NCBI GenBank assembly: GCA_003427395.1
Contig: BFEA01000033.1
Span: 3,752,248-3,780,626 of the forward strand
Source: Chara braunii
Taxonomy: Eukaryota; Streptophyta; Charophyceae; Charales; Characeae
Direction of reading: 5' to 3'
DNA length: 28,379 nucleotides
Positions 18,814 through 28,379 of this stretch are shown here, in pieces. The position numbers were made by a program, and so were the translations under genes. The notes below the pieces were generated by a model that saw only the letters and a list, made by a program, of their open reading frames with translations, was not told the DNA's origin and did no database searches. Positions within the stretch are counted from its first letter, which is position 1. Each line of letters starts with the position of its first letter.

Positions 18814-20038
18814 AAGGGTTACAAGCACCTGCAGGGTGGCGATGGGGTTTATGCATGCAGTTGAGAACAGAGCTAGAGACATGGCTAGGACCATACCTAA
18901 CATTTTTTTCGGCGCTCGCAAGCCGCCTTGGCCTGTGCTAGCGAGCCTTTGGCCTTCGCTTCTTTCCAGTTCGTCTACAGTGTTAGAAGATGTATGGATG
19001 TCTGGCGGAGACTGGCTGATGCTGTAGCCATGTCCGGAAGCCTCTGACAACGGACATGAGACATCTGCGGAGAAAGAACTGGTGATAACATCAGCGTTCC
19101 ACTAGATGCTGGGGGACGGAAAGATGTTGGCTGAAGGGGGTACATAGGGGAACAGATGTAGCTGGCCTCACATAGAAAGGTGGGTTTTCAGTTGTAAAGC
19201 ACTCACTCCTCGAGTAGTGGACGACGAGCAGGAAAACGAAAACTGAGGAGTTTTCGAGCGCATGGACTCATTTTGCTGTCCTACATGCATGCAGCGCTCC
19301 ATGCTCATGTTCTCTGTTCCTCCGTGGACTGACTTGGGTTGACCTGAAGAAGGTTCAGCAGAAGCTTCTGGAAGAAGCTTTGGAGGAAAGTTTGGAAGAA
19401 GCTTTGGAAAACGTTTTGGAGGAAGGTGTGAAAGAAGGGTTGGAGAAGCTTCTTTCACACGCTCTTCCAGATCATTCAAAAGAAGGTTTCTACCCTGGCA
19501 AAGGTTTATGCGATGTGGTTTAGCGAGCCTGTTGCTCATATGGCTTATCCAAATCTTTCAGTTACCTCGCTTGGCCAGCTGACAACTGTAAGATTCAGGT
19601 AGCTGTAGATAGTGTCACTTGTCTGCTTGGCTTCGAATGCGAAGATGGTTTATCTCTGCTGCGAAGAAGGATAGCCAGCTGGAACAGAGCAATGCACTAC
19701 CTACCAGACTGCATGGGTGCCTTACCTGCACAGATGTGTATGGATATGTACCTGAAGACATCCAGTGTCCTGTCTGTAACACTAGCACATGCAGAAGACA
19801 ATCCTAGCGGCCAGGCCTGGCCGAGCATCTCATCGTTCAGATACATGTAAGTTATTCTTGATGATGGGAACCTGCAGAAAAATCTGCAAGTGCCTTTGTT
19901 TGTCCATGCAGCTTATGGTCACAATTGGGTATGAGAAAGCTTCAGAGTTCAGACAACCGAATTATCATACGCAGAAGTTCAGTCACAAGGGGCATGGAGT
20001 GAGTGCAAACTCATAGAATCGTCGAACACTTATAAGAC

Positions 20039-20094
<56 letters not shown>

Positions 20095-20406
20095 CCCCTG
20101 CTTGCACCCAGGAGGAATCATATCCACCCTTGGAGTCTGGTTTCATAAATCTCCTTTGGAAATGGTATGGACAATATCCATAGCCTTGAATGAAAGCTCA
20201 GCTGGATAATCGTCAACAGTGGAACTGTCGAGGGTGAGCGATTTTGCAGGAGAAAGGAGTATAGGGGGGCTGTTTGGTGTGCCAAGCAGACTGCGCTATG
20301 CGAATGAGGAAATGGAAAGAGACTGCATGAGGTGGATGGTGTTTGTGAAGGTTGGCATCTCTCTCTTTCACACACACAAGCAGGCACTCTGTGTGTGTGT
20401 GTGTGT

Positions 20407-20463
<57 letters not shown>

Positions 20464-20464
20464 N

Positions 20465-20540
<76 letters not shown>

Positions 20541-20923
20541 AGCAGAGGAGGCAGGCTAGGGGGGAGAGGAGTATTAGCATATGTGTTTGATGATCTTAGT
20601 GACGGTAGAGCTCTGAAGTGGAATCTTAGTGTGCGCCTGAAGGCTGCAGGTGAGGAAGCGAAGGAAGGGAGGTGGCGCTTAAGGACAGGAAATGATGGAG
20701 GAGAAAATTGCTGGAACTTGAGACTTTTAAGCAGGTACTGAGGTAGACAAGGCAAGACATTCATTGACTTCTGAAGGGGGAATATGCATGGGAAGTCATT
20801 GAGCATTATTGTTGGGAGACGGTATTGACAACTATCTTTACTAAATGCAGAGCAGGGTGTGTGACCGCGAACCGGTTGAGATATTCCTGTCTAATGTGTC
20901 TTACATGACTGCTGTGTATGTGT
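18814..20923. other. Spacer downstream of the PPR gene
   Basis: No supported gene. One plus-strand open frame at 19218-19523 lacks a start. It encodes a regular helix-like stretch (KLLEEALEESLEEALENVLEE), produced by a roughly 12-bp periodic repeat at 19356-19455. The rest includes a (CT)n run at 20041-20074 with a C-run after it, and the compound microsatellite at 20388-20538. The polyadenylation site of the PPR gene should lie shortly after 18813 but cannot be placed. Confidence 0.5.
20388..20538 (+). repeat. Compound (TG)n(AG)n microsatellite
   Basis: About 60 bp of TG repeats pass directly into about 90 bp of AG repeats, with one N at 20464. Open frames over it are dipeptide runs and not genes. 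Confidence 0.95.
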
Positions 20924-22039
20924 TGCATACCCTGAAGGTGCAGACCAGAACAAGAACCGACCTCTCTCACAAAGTACAAGATAGCGTAGCGGAAGACTTG
21001 GATACCAATGATCCAAACAATCAATGTTGCCATGCAGCCCCAAACGTACATCATCATCATTCCATGGTATGAAGGGGCCTGGCGCTCACACAGGAAGAAT
21101 GCGCCAGTCCCCAACCACACACAGACGAAGAAGAGGGGGGTTAGACGAAGAAGAGGGGAAGATGGAATGTTGTCAACACCAAGTCTTCCGCACAGGCCCC
21201 AAATAATCCCTCGTCAAATGTCTGAATCCCAATGTCGAGTCTGGATCCAATGTCGTCAAGTCCCAAAGTCACAACTCTCTCTCTCTCTCTCTCTCGTACT
21301 CCGTAGATACTGAGAAGTCAGGTAGCGAGAGGGTGAAGAAGAGATGGTGGACTTAGAAGAGGAAGAAGAAGAACTCTCTCTCTCTCTCTCAGTCCGGTAC
21401 TAACCTGTGAAGTTGGCGCCTTGATGCAGGTACCTCGAAGATGAAGCAGGAGCTATGGCGCCACAGGTAAGTCTCCCTGGCCTCCACCAGCCATCTCTCT
21501 CTCCAACGTTACTCTACTCCTACCAGCGCCCAGCGCTGAAGACTACCACTACAGCTACTAGCGCCCAGCGCTGAAGACTACTCCTGCCTTCTGCCTACCC
21601 GTGAAGTGCATGGGAACTCCCTATGTACTACCTCAGCATGCCTCCTGACTGCCTCCGACTGCCTGCAGTTGCAGGGCGGGGCAGTCCAGGAGGTTGCTCT
21701 TGCCAATGCCAAAATGAGCCAGGGTCTGGCGCTGCAGCTCCTGCTGAGGCTGTCGTGGGAACAGGCCAAAAATAGCCTGTTCCTAAAACCCTGGTTTGGT
21801 GCCTGAGAGTCAGGGCATGTCAATCTTATGAGGGCCCGAAAGTGGCCCTCCGTTTCAGGCTGAAAAGACTCAGGGCCTGGAAGGCCCTGTTTTAGGCTGA
21901 AACGACATAGGGCCTGCAGGCCCTCGTTTTCAGGCTTTCAGGCTGAAACGACACAGGGCCTGTAAGCCCTTGTTTTCAGGCTTTTAGGCTGCAAACACTG
22001 GTCGGGCCCTGCAGGCCCGTGTGGCTGCGCAGTGTGCCA
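20924..22039 (-). repeat. 3' LTR, 1116 bp
   Basis: On the minus strand it starts TGGCACACTG right after the polypurine tract and ends GGGTATGCA. On the plus strand it therefore runs TGCATACC to GTGTGCCA, giving the usual TG...CA ends. Its 20924-21370 part matches 27940-28379. It contains (CT)n stretches near 21276 and 21374. A 22-bp phrase around GCGCCCAGCGCTGAAGACTA is repeated 36 bp apart (21523 and 21559). A GGGCCTGCAGGCCC array lies at 21830-22020. Confidence 0.85.
21830..22020 (-). repeat. GGGCC...GGCCC palindromic array in the LTR
   Basis: Five units spaced 37-48 bp apart (starts near 21832, 21873, 21910, 21956 and 22004). Each has GGGCCTGNAGGCCC or a close form followed by TTTTCAGGCT. 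In retroviral terms this is the U3 region, where enhancer repeats often lie, but no function is shown. Confidence 0.7.
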
Positions 22040-22056
22040 CCCCCCCCCCCTCCTTG
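22040..22056 (-). promoter_or_regulatory. Polypurine tract
   Basis: The minus strand reads AAGGA followed by a run of G, directly next to the TGGCAC start of the 3' LTR. It lies 12 nt downstream of the pol TAA. This is where plus-strand DNA synthesis would be primed. Confidence 0.8.
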
Positions 22057-22067
22057 AAAGATCGAGC

Positions 22068-23064
22068 TTACCTGCGAGGGCGAAGCTGTCTGTCTGAGGG
22101 AGGGACCACAGTCCGGGTGGGAGGGGCAGGTCGTGAAGTTCCCTTAGCTAACCTTTGTCGCTTGTAGTGAGCGTAGATCAGCGGTGCGGATGTTTTCAAA
22201 TCTGCTCCCGAAATCCATCGAGTGTCGTCGGGATCGCATGCTTTGAATGTAACCTTGTACTGTCGAGGCTTGCTGCCGTACTTGCGATCCGTGATGACGC
22301 GGTCAACCTCCTAATGACCATCCATAGATGGAGGATCTTGCGATCTTCGGCCCAGGAAGTCGTCGCTCTTAGCTGGTGTACAAGTCGCCAGCTTCAAGGC
22401 GTGAAAGATTGGATGGACCGTCAGATGCGGGGGAATGTTGATCACAAATGAGGGGCCATCGGGCTCATCGCCCGCGGCTGATGTTACGGACCATGGTCCA
22501 AACCACTTGGGAAGCAGTTTGCGTGAAACATCCTGCTCGAGTGCAAACTCTTCCGCGGAGACCCACACCAGATCACCGGCGCGGATGGGACATGGCACGC
22601 GACGCCTGTTGGCTTGCTGCTGCATGCGGACTTGAGCCTTTTGCATGTTCGCGCGGGCTTGAGCCAGCATTTCCCTGTACTTCTGGACGGAAGCGGGGGA
22701 GCAAGCAGCGTCTATGTCGGCTGTTCGTGGGAGGAGAAGATCAGCGAAGGTACGACCTTTCTGGCGCCGTGGTGCAACTCGAATGGAGTCACGCTGATCG
22801 CTAGATGCAACGAAGTGTTGTAGGCGAACTCGATGTCAGGGAGGCGGTCAACCCAATCCTTATGATCCGGACGGATGAACGTACGAAGCATTGAGCAGTT
22901 TGATGTGCCCGCTCCTTTTGCCCGTCCGTTTGTGGATGCCGAGTCAAACTTGGTTTCATCTTCGTGCCGAATTCCTGCTTGAGAGAAATCCAAAATGCCG
23001 ACATGAAGCGAGTGTCGCGGTCGTTGACGATGTCTTCCGGTACGCCGCGGCTGCAAATCCATCC
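22068..23064 (-). pseudogene. Integrase core remnant with chromodomain
   Basis: The segment begins abruptly with GWICSRGVPEDIVNDRDTRF, the second-Asp region of the DDE core, and continues to HPQTDGQKERAH with the catalytic Glu. The zinc-binding N-terminus and the first Asp are missing. Frameshifts near 22895 and 22760 break it. The C-terminal part (22670-22314) carries the LVWVSAEEF and RKLLPKWFGPW motifs of the GPY/F-type region. A TAG at 22311-22313 is followed by EVDRVITDRKYGSKPRQYKV...TRWISGADL, a chromodomain-like fold that guides insertion to chromatin in related elements. Pol ends at TAA 22068-22070. Confidence 0.8.
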
Positions 23065-24309
23065 GGTGCACAACCGCAAATCCTTGTTTTTCTTCCGGTC
23101 GAAGAGAACGGGAGCACCGTATGGCGAAGAGCTAGGCCGAATCTAGCCTTTCTCGAGAAGGTCGTCGAGTTGTGCCCGTAGCACACTTAACTCTTCCTCG
23201 CTCATGCGGTAGATGCAACCACGCGACGGTACGACCCCGGCCTCGAGGATGATCTCGTGGCGGATGGGCCGATCCAGTACTACTCTGTGCGGGGCTTCGA
23301 ACACGTCGCTGTAGGCGTCGAGAAGCTCGGTGATGCGTGGGTCCGGTGATGAGTCCGTCGATGGAATGTCATGGGGCGGGAGGGCGTGGAGAAAACACAC
23401 TCCCATTTCCTCGATGTCATCCCTGATGATGGAAGCTCGAATGCTTGCGGCGGACACCACGTGGCAGCTGATCGAAGGGTGAGGAGGAGGCACCGTGCAT
23501 GGGACTAGTATTCCGTTCCGATCACAAACGTGAACGGTGCGGCGGTAGTTCACCGGGTGATCCTCGCTTCGCAACCATGACATGCCCAAGATCATGTCGA
23601 ACTTGGTGTCCAAAACGTCGAAGGACACAACGTCGCTTGCATGCGGGGCAAAGTACACGGGGACGGCATCAATGCACCGATCGATTGACTTGTGCGTGTG
23701 ACCGTCGGCCAACGTGACTTGCGTGGGCTGCGACTTCCTCCGAACGCGTGGCCCAAGGCCAGCACGTACCATAAAGTTTTGGCTCATGTAGTTGCGAGTA
23801 GCTCTGCAATCGATCAAAGCGCTGCAGGTCGCCTCTCCGACCTGAATGCGTATGTGCAACAATGGCGCGTCAATGTCGTCGTACCGTTGTGTCTTGAACT
23901 CGCGGTCGATCTTCGCAACATAGTCGTGAAGGTCGACAACCTCTACTCCGGCGTCCATCAACGGAGTTGGTACTGCAGTGTGCGAGTAATCCCGCAATTG
24001 TGCCATGAGCACGTTGCAATGCGGTTTCGGCAATCAACTGGACGGGGGAAGGGGCGTCCATTGGAAGTCCGCAAACGTCAATGGGTCGAGCTCTTCAAGT
24101 CTTGACCATGACGTCGAATCCCCCGCGATAGATGGCGGCGAAGCTGCCGAATCGGTTGTCGATGGTGGTGAAATTGTGCATGCAGTGGATTGTTGCACGT
24201 GGAGTGGTTGGTCCAACGGTGGGACCAAGTGGACAGCAGAATCCTCGTAAGTGAACCGAGGACTTGCGACATTTGCATCCTCCCCAGATGTGTAGGAGGC
24301 CGCTAACAA
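23065..24309 (-). pseudogene. Protease and truncated start of reverse transcriptase
   Basis: The frame 24033-23146 holds a retropepsin-type protease. ALIDCRATRNYMS has Arg where the active-site Gly of the D-x-G-A motif is expected, and the second motif is FDMILGMSWL. RT begins about 23350 (HEIILEAGVVPSRGCIYRMS) and reaches the SSSPYGAPVLF motif. A TAG at 23143-23145 lies between KG and IRPSSSPYGAP. RT then stops at about 23065, where the frame passes directly into integrase. All catalytic RT motifs, including YxDD, and RNase H are absent. Upstream (24309-24034) the same frame is open but ends in TGA, and neighbouring frames share the sequence, which suggests an extra frameshift near 24050. 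Confidence 0.8.
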
Positions 24310-24361
24310 GGTGCCGAATCTGGCGGAGTGCGAGGTGGAGTCGCCTCACCTCCCGCGCAAC

Positions 24362-25914
24362 TCAGTTTCCCGAGTTGATGCGAGGCCGAACATCCTCCTT
24401 GCCTTGATCCGGGCATTGGGAGGTTTTGTGCTTGGTGTTGTTGCACCAATAGCAGCAGCCATACTGGCCGCGCCACTTGTATTCGGCCTCGGTCAAGTGA
24501 AACTTGACCCATGGTGCTGGCTGTCCGTTTCCGTCCGGCGATGCGGTTTTCGCCTTCCCTTTTCCTCGGGAGTTGTTGTTGCTTCGCGGCTGGACAGCAG
24601 CCACCTGATCTCCCTCACGTGATGCTTGGGTGGCTGCCGGGTCTTCCACAATGTTGTCCATTTGGACTGCAGCGACATGCCGCGGACGCGGACCAAATTT
24701 TCCTTTCACCACATAGGTTGGCTGCCACGCTGACTTCTCGTGTGCAGCCGCCCTGTTAGTCTTGATGATCTCCCTTGCCTTGTCAATGATTTCAGCGAAG
24801 GTCGTGTATTGCTCGCGATCACCAAGTGCAAGGCTCAAGGCGGCACATGATCCGTTGTAGAACTCTCGGCGCAGATGCGAAAATGGCAATTCGAGATCGG
24901 GCGTTGCCGCGATCTTTTGCCATTCCGTGAGCCAGTCGCGTGTCGATGTGTTGCCTTGCGTCATGGCGAAGAGGTGGTTGATGGCGAGTGTCGGGGCGTC
25001 GTCCACGATGAACCACTTCTTCCATAGCCTCGTCAACTCTTCCTAAGAGATCTTCTCATGCAGATCTGCGACCTGGACGTCATGAATGGTTGCCAGGTGG
25101 CTGAGCCAGATCTGACATGCGCCCTTTGAGTTGAGGAACAGCGCGTCGATGTACGAGTGCTCGGGGACGAAAAGAATCCGAAGTTGCGTCGTAAAGCCCT
25201 CCCACCAGGGGACCGGGTCTTGATGCGTATAATCATCGAACTTTTCGATTTGGAATGTCGGCATCTTGTAGTGCTGCGCACTGGTGTTGCCGTCTTTGTT
25301 GGGCCGCTGGTGCAGTTTCTCAAGGTGTCCAACTGCTTGCTGATGGTGGCTGGTGCAGTGAAGGTGCTGATGTCGCCGAGCATTGCGACTACGTGGTCAA
25401 CTTGTTCCTCCAATTGGCGGGTAGAGGGTGCACTGCTGGACTCACCAGCATCTGGTCTTGGTGCAACTTGCTCCAAGTCCTGTACACGGGAATCAAGTGC
25501 CCGTGTAGCATCCTCGTGTAGATCCTTGTTCCGCACCGCCCGTCGGAGGTTCGCCAGCTTGGACTGCAGGTGGTTACAAGTGAAAACCAACTGGGTCGCG
25601 AGTTTGGCAAGGAACTCCTTGTGCTGCTCTTCCGGTGTTGCGTCTTCGTGGTGCTCGGATGGTTCAAAATGCCAGAATTTGAGCTTTTCGTGGGCCTCCT
25701 TGCGGCATGCCTGGGTATCTGCGTCTGCTTCGCCCTGAAGCCGCTGCTTTTCAGCTGCTGCCGCCGCTTCAGCTTGTAGGCAGGCAGCCTCGGCTGCCGC
25801 CTGACGCTGCTCCTCAGCCTCGATCAGTGCGAGCTGAGCTTCGAAACGCTGTCGGTACTCGGCAATGGACTCATTGGCCAGTTGGCCTGGCATGCCCAGA
25901 ACTGAGACCGTCAT
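24362..25914 (-). pseudogene. gag (capsid/nucleocapsid), broken
   Basis: The start is the ATG at 25914 in an excellent context (GCCACCATG). Residues about 30-75 are an Ala/Glu/Gln-rich coiled coil. A frameshift near 25320 moves the sequence into the frame of PTFQIEKFDDYTHQDPVPWW. A TAG at 25043-25045 interrupts that frame before EELTRLWKKWFIVDDAPTL, the capsid-like core. The nucleocapsid end has a proper zinc knuckle CYWCNNTKHKTSQC (C-x2-C-x4-H-x4-C). The frame closes with TGA at 24362. Gag would form the particle and bind the RNA. Confidence 0.85.
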
Positions 25915-27916
25915 GGTGGCGGGACACTGCTGACGTGGCACTGTTGCTGATGTGGCACTGCTGACGTGGCACTGTACCAACCGGGAATGCAGGCAAAGGG
26001 TTGGGTGGGAGGGAAAACGGAGGTTGGTAACCAACCAAGCTATACTTTCCTCCCGGTCCTAATCAACAGAAAAAAATTAAAAAAATAAAAGAAGAGGATC
26101 ACCCCCTTTTCTTTTTTCAAGTTTTTTGTATATCTGTCGATCTTGTTATGAGTGAGGCATCTCAGAGCAGTACTATGAGCGAGATCTAGGCCAGGTTCCG
26201 CAAAGTTTCGGCTTTCACAAAAATGCGATCTTGAATTTTTTTTTTGCGATAGAGATGCGATTTTCAGAAAAGAACTAAATCCAGTTTCTGAGAATATGAC
26301 AACCTCCTAATATGCCTACAAACGAAATGCTGATAGGCTTCGCAAGATTTCGGTTTTCAAAAAAAATTGCGAGATAGGATGGAGATTCGATTTTCAGAAA
26401 AGAATAAATCCGGTTTCCGAGAATATGACCACCTCTATTGTTATCCTAATATGCTTAGAAAATGAAATGCTAACATCAGATATTTTGGCTATGTATGCGA
26501 ATATCAGAAATTTCGGATGCTAATGTCAGAGAAACGAAATGCTACTTTCAGAAATTTTCAGATATTTGTTGCGTGAAAACGAAATGCAATAACCCTGTTC
26601 AGAAGACGCCTGGGGCCAGAACCTGGCCCCTGGAAACGCAGACCTGAGTTGGTCTGCGCCGGGCTGTGTGACCAAGACACGCCCGGGCCTGAGTCTGTCG
26701 AGCGTGGCTGTGTGACCGAACACTACACACAGGAAATTCAAGAGTCAAAGTCAACTGTACAGTCAAAGGTACCGAACCCAGGCCCTGGGATGGATACACT
26801 CACTTGTTGTGCGCAGGTACCCAGACAAGCATCCAGGCCGAGGGGACTACAGTTTCAGATCAATCCATGCCTTCATCTTCAACAAGATCTGGACGGCTGG
26901 AGTTCGCAGCAGCCGGGGTCCAGACCCCGAGTCAACACTACATAAGGTTGACTCTCCTGGCTTTGACATTCATTCATTCTGTCTTACGTTGACGCTGCCT
27001 CTACGCGTTGACAATGCGACACAGGCTTGACGCTGCGACGCTGGTGGACGCTGGCATGACGCTGGCATTGGCGAGATCATAGCAACGCGCTGCTGGCTGG
27101 TGCGCTGACTGGCTGGCTACTGTCCACAAGGCTTGCTGACGTGGCAGCTGGCACGTGTTGCTTGCTGACGTGGCAGCTGCCACGTGTTGCTTGCTGACGT
27201 GGCTGCTGCCACGTAGGACTTCGCCAGGTCTGTGTGACCGGCATTCTGTTCTATTCCATCATCACTTCAGGGAGAGATCAATGCTGTTTCATCGTCACTT
27301 CAGGAGGAGATCGGGACTGTGAGGAGGTTGTGATTACGTACCTGGAATCTTCATGTCGGCATTGCTCCAGCGCTGATAAGAGACTGAATGGGTGCCACGT
27401 GGCACATTGTAACAGGACTTCGATAGGTGTTCAGATTACTGGTTATGAGGTGGTGATCAAGGAAGGAGCCAGAAGCAGGAGTGGGCAATATATTTCCTCT
27501 CCCTTGTCTTTTCTCCCTCCTTCCTCTCCGTCTGTGCATGATTATCTCACCTCAATTCTTTCTGGATACTATTTGATTATTGGAAACTATCAGCGACAAG
27601 ATATTCTGGACTTGCATTGTTGACAATCGTATTCATGATCTGGGTTCATTGCAGAAATGCTATTATCAGGAATTTTCAGATATTTGTTGCGTGAAAACGA
27701 AATGCTAATGTCAGAAATTTTCAGATAAAACGAAATGCTATTATCAAGAATTTTCCGATAAAACGAAATGCTATTATAAGAAATTTTCAGATATTTGTTG
27801 CGAGAAAGAAAAAGAAAAAAAATTCAGAGATTTGACGAAGTCCTACTTGATTTACTAATAACAATCAATAGATCAAGCAAGCTGGCTTCTTGATTGAGCG
27901 GGTCCTCTGATTGAGA
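25915..27916 (-). other. Long untranslated leader of the LTR element, repeat-rich
   Basis: About 1.9 kb lie between the primer binding site and the gag start, with no supported gene. It contains a roughly 130-bp tandem pair at about 26197-26470 (TTTTCAGAAAAGAA(C)TAAATCC...GAGAATATGAC). A 39-bp phrase at 26549-26587 recurs at 27667-27705 with one difference. A TTTTCAGATA...ACGAAATGCTATTAT array runs from about 27650 to 27812. Three GCTGACGTGGCACTG-like units lie near 25930-25975. Part of it (about 26590-27650) may be a nested insertion into an A/T-rich array, but no ends could be defined. Confidence 0.55.
27131..27215. repeat. 29-bp repeats with a perfect ACGT palindrome
   Basis: Three tandem units (27131-27159, 27160-27188, 27189-27215) of GCTTGCTGACGTGGCAGCTG plus CCACGTGTT. 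The second unit holds the perfect 18-bp palindrome ACGTGGCAGCTGCCACGT at 27168-27185. TGACGTGGC is a known plant bZIP-type core, but function here is only a possibility. Confidence 0.85.
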
Positions 27917-27933
27917 GGTCCGCTCCGATACCA
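27917..27933 (-). promoter_or_regulatory. Primer binding site (tRNA-iMet-like)
   Basis: The minus strand reads TGGTATCGGAGCGGACC, six bases after the LTR end. The plant initiator-Met tRNA site is TGGTATCAGAGC; this site matches it at 11 of the first 12 bases. It marks where minus-strand DNA synthesis would be primed and fixes the element's direction. Confidence 0.8.
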
Positions 27934-27939
27934 AACCGT

Positions 27940-28379
27940 TGCATACCATGAAGGTGCAGACCAGAACAAGAACCGACCTCTCTTACAAAGTACAAGATAG
28001 CGTAGCGGAAGACTTAGATACCAATGATCCGAGCAATCAATGTTGCCATGCAGCCCCAAACATACATCATCATCATTCCACGGTGTGAAGGGGCCTGGCG
28101 CTCACACAGGAAGAATGCACCAGTCCCCAACCATACACAGACGAAGAAGAGGGGGGTTGGACGAAGAAGAGGGGAAGATGGGAATGTCGTCAACACCAAG
28201 TCTTCGGCACAGGCGCCAAATAATCCCTCGCCAAATGTCTGAATCCCAATGTCGAGTCTGGATCCAATGTCGTCAAGTCCCAAAGTCACAACTCTCTCTC
28301 TCTCGTAGTCCGTAGATACTGAGAAGTCAGGTAGCGAGAGGGTGAAGAAGAGATGGTGGACTTAGAAGAAGAAGAAGAA
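27940..28379 (-). repeat. 5' LTR, partial (window edge)
   Basis: Matches 20924-21370 in order. Differences are about 17 substitutions, one single-base indel (GATGGAATG against GATGGGAATG) and a shorter (CT)n run. The rest of the LTR lies beyond the window. Confidence 0.85.

Larger units (their letters stand above)
20924..28379 (-). mobile_element. Ty3/gypsy chromovirus-type LTR retrotransposon, defective, cut by window edge
   Basis: On the minus strand the order is 5' LTR (27940 onward, only 440 bp inside the window), primer binding site, a leader of about 1.9 kb, gag, protease, a stub of RT, integrase, chromodomain, polypurine tract and 3' LTR (20924-22039). Over the roughly 430 bp that can be compared, the LTRs differ by about 17 substitutions by eye, so the insertion is not recent. 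RT, RNase H and part of integrase are deleted, and several frameshifts and TAG stops are present. The order protease, RT, integrase with a C-terminal chromodomain assigns it to the chromoviruses. The target duplication cannot be checked because the 5' end lies outside. Confidence 0.9.

Noticed and set aside
19619-19807. Cysteine-rich frame (CLTCTDVYGYVPEDIQCPVC) as a zinc-finger exon
   Set aside because: Only 62 codons, with spacing that fits no finger I know and no clear splice sites or start.
20213-20806. Open frames made of Ser-Leu, Thr-His, Val-Cys and Arg-Glu dipeptides
   Set aside because: Pure translation of the (TG)n(AG)n microsatellite in several frames.
21008-21313. Paired similar open frames at 21008-21313 and 28024-28315 as a duplicated gene
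   Set aside because: They lie in the two LTRs of the gypsy element and are similar because the LTRs are copies.

Overview
The window reads as nuclear DNA from a plant-lineage eukaryote. It holds an intron-split gene of the pentatricopeptide repeat (PPR) type that is abundant in plants, a LINE with an apurinic endonuclease and reverse transcriptase, a Ty3/gypsy chromovirus with a tRNA-iMet-like primer site, small hAT-like elements and many microsatellites. No bacterial gene organisation is visible. A streptophyte alga such as Chara is my best guess, but nothing in the sequence proves it.

Left part (1-8200). Two separate signals support one plus-strand PPR gene. The secure part is a long exon (6846-7643) ending in a clean GT donor. 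Upstream are a plausible basic exon (4619-4819) and a plausible first exon with a transit-peptide-like start (1145-1327). Their introns are filled with minisatellites, an inverted-repeat element, two very short poly(A)-tailed insertions, an 8-bp-flanked MITE (4141-4457) and a 792-bp hAT-like element with a perfect 8-bp target duplication (5555-6346). At 1975-2012 lies the exact 38-bp Nextera mate-pair junction adapter, and 143 bp of genomic sequence is duplicated perfectly on either side. This is an assembly artefact, not biology.

Middle (8200-18320). A degenerate LINE lies antisense inside what looks like a 10.7-kb intron of the PPR gene. ORF1 (16709 down to 13700) is long, with a zinc-knuckle-like motif, a Gln/Gly-rich repeat region and an unrecognised C-terminal domain. 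ORF2 (13469 down to 9156) encodes endonuclease, reverse transcriptase and a zf-RVT-like tail. Both are broken by stops and frameshifts. Two clusters of scattered N calls fall in ORF2. A second PPR-like exon (18319-18813) follows with matching phase 0. It resembles the first module, so the gene appears to carry a duplicated PPR block, or there are two genes.

Right part (18814-28379). A repeat-rich spacer is followed by one minus-strand Ty3/gypsy element. Its 3' LTR (20924-22039), polypurine tract, pol remnant, gag remnant, 1.9-kb leader, primer binding site and the start of the 5' LTR (27940 to the window edge) are all visible. The two LTRs differ at roughly 4 percent of sites by eye. Most of RT, all of RNase H and the front of integrase are deleted, leaving an in-frame protease/RT-start/integrase fusion. 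The copy is dead.

I found no convincing new defence or metabolic system. The best leads are the split, duplicated PPR gene, the unknown domain in LINE ORF1 and the tiny retroposed sequences. The clearest factual result is the adapter artefact.
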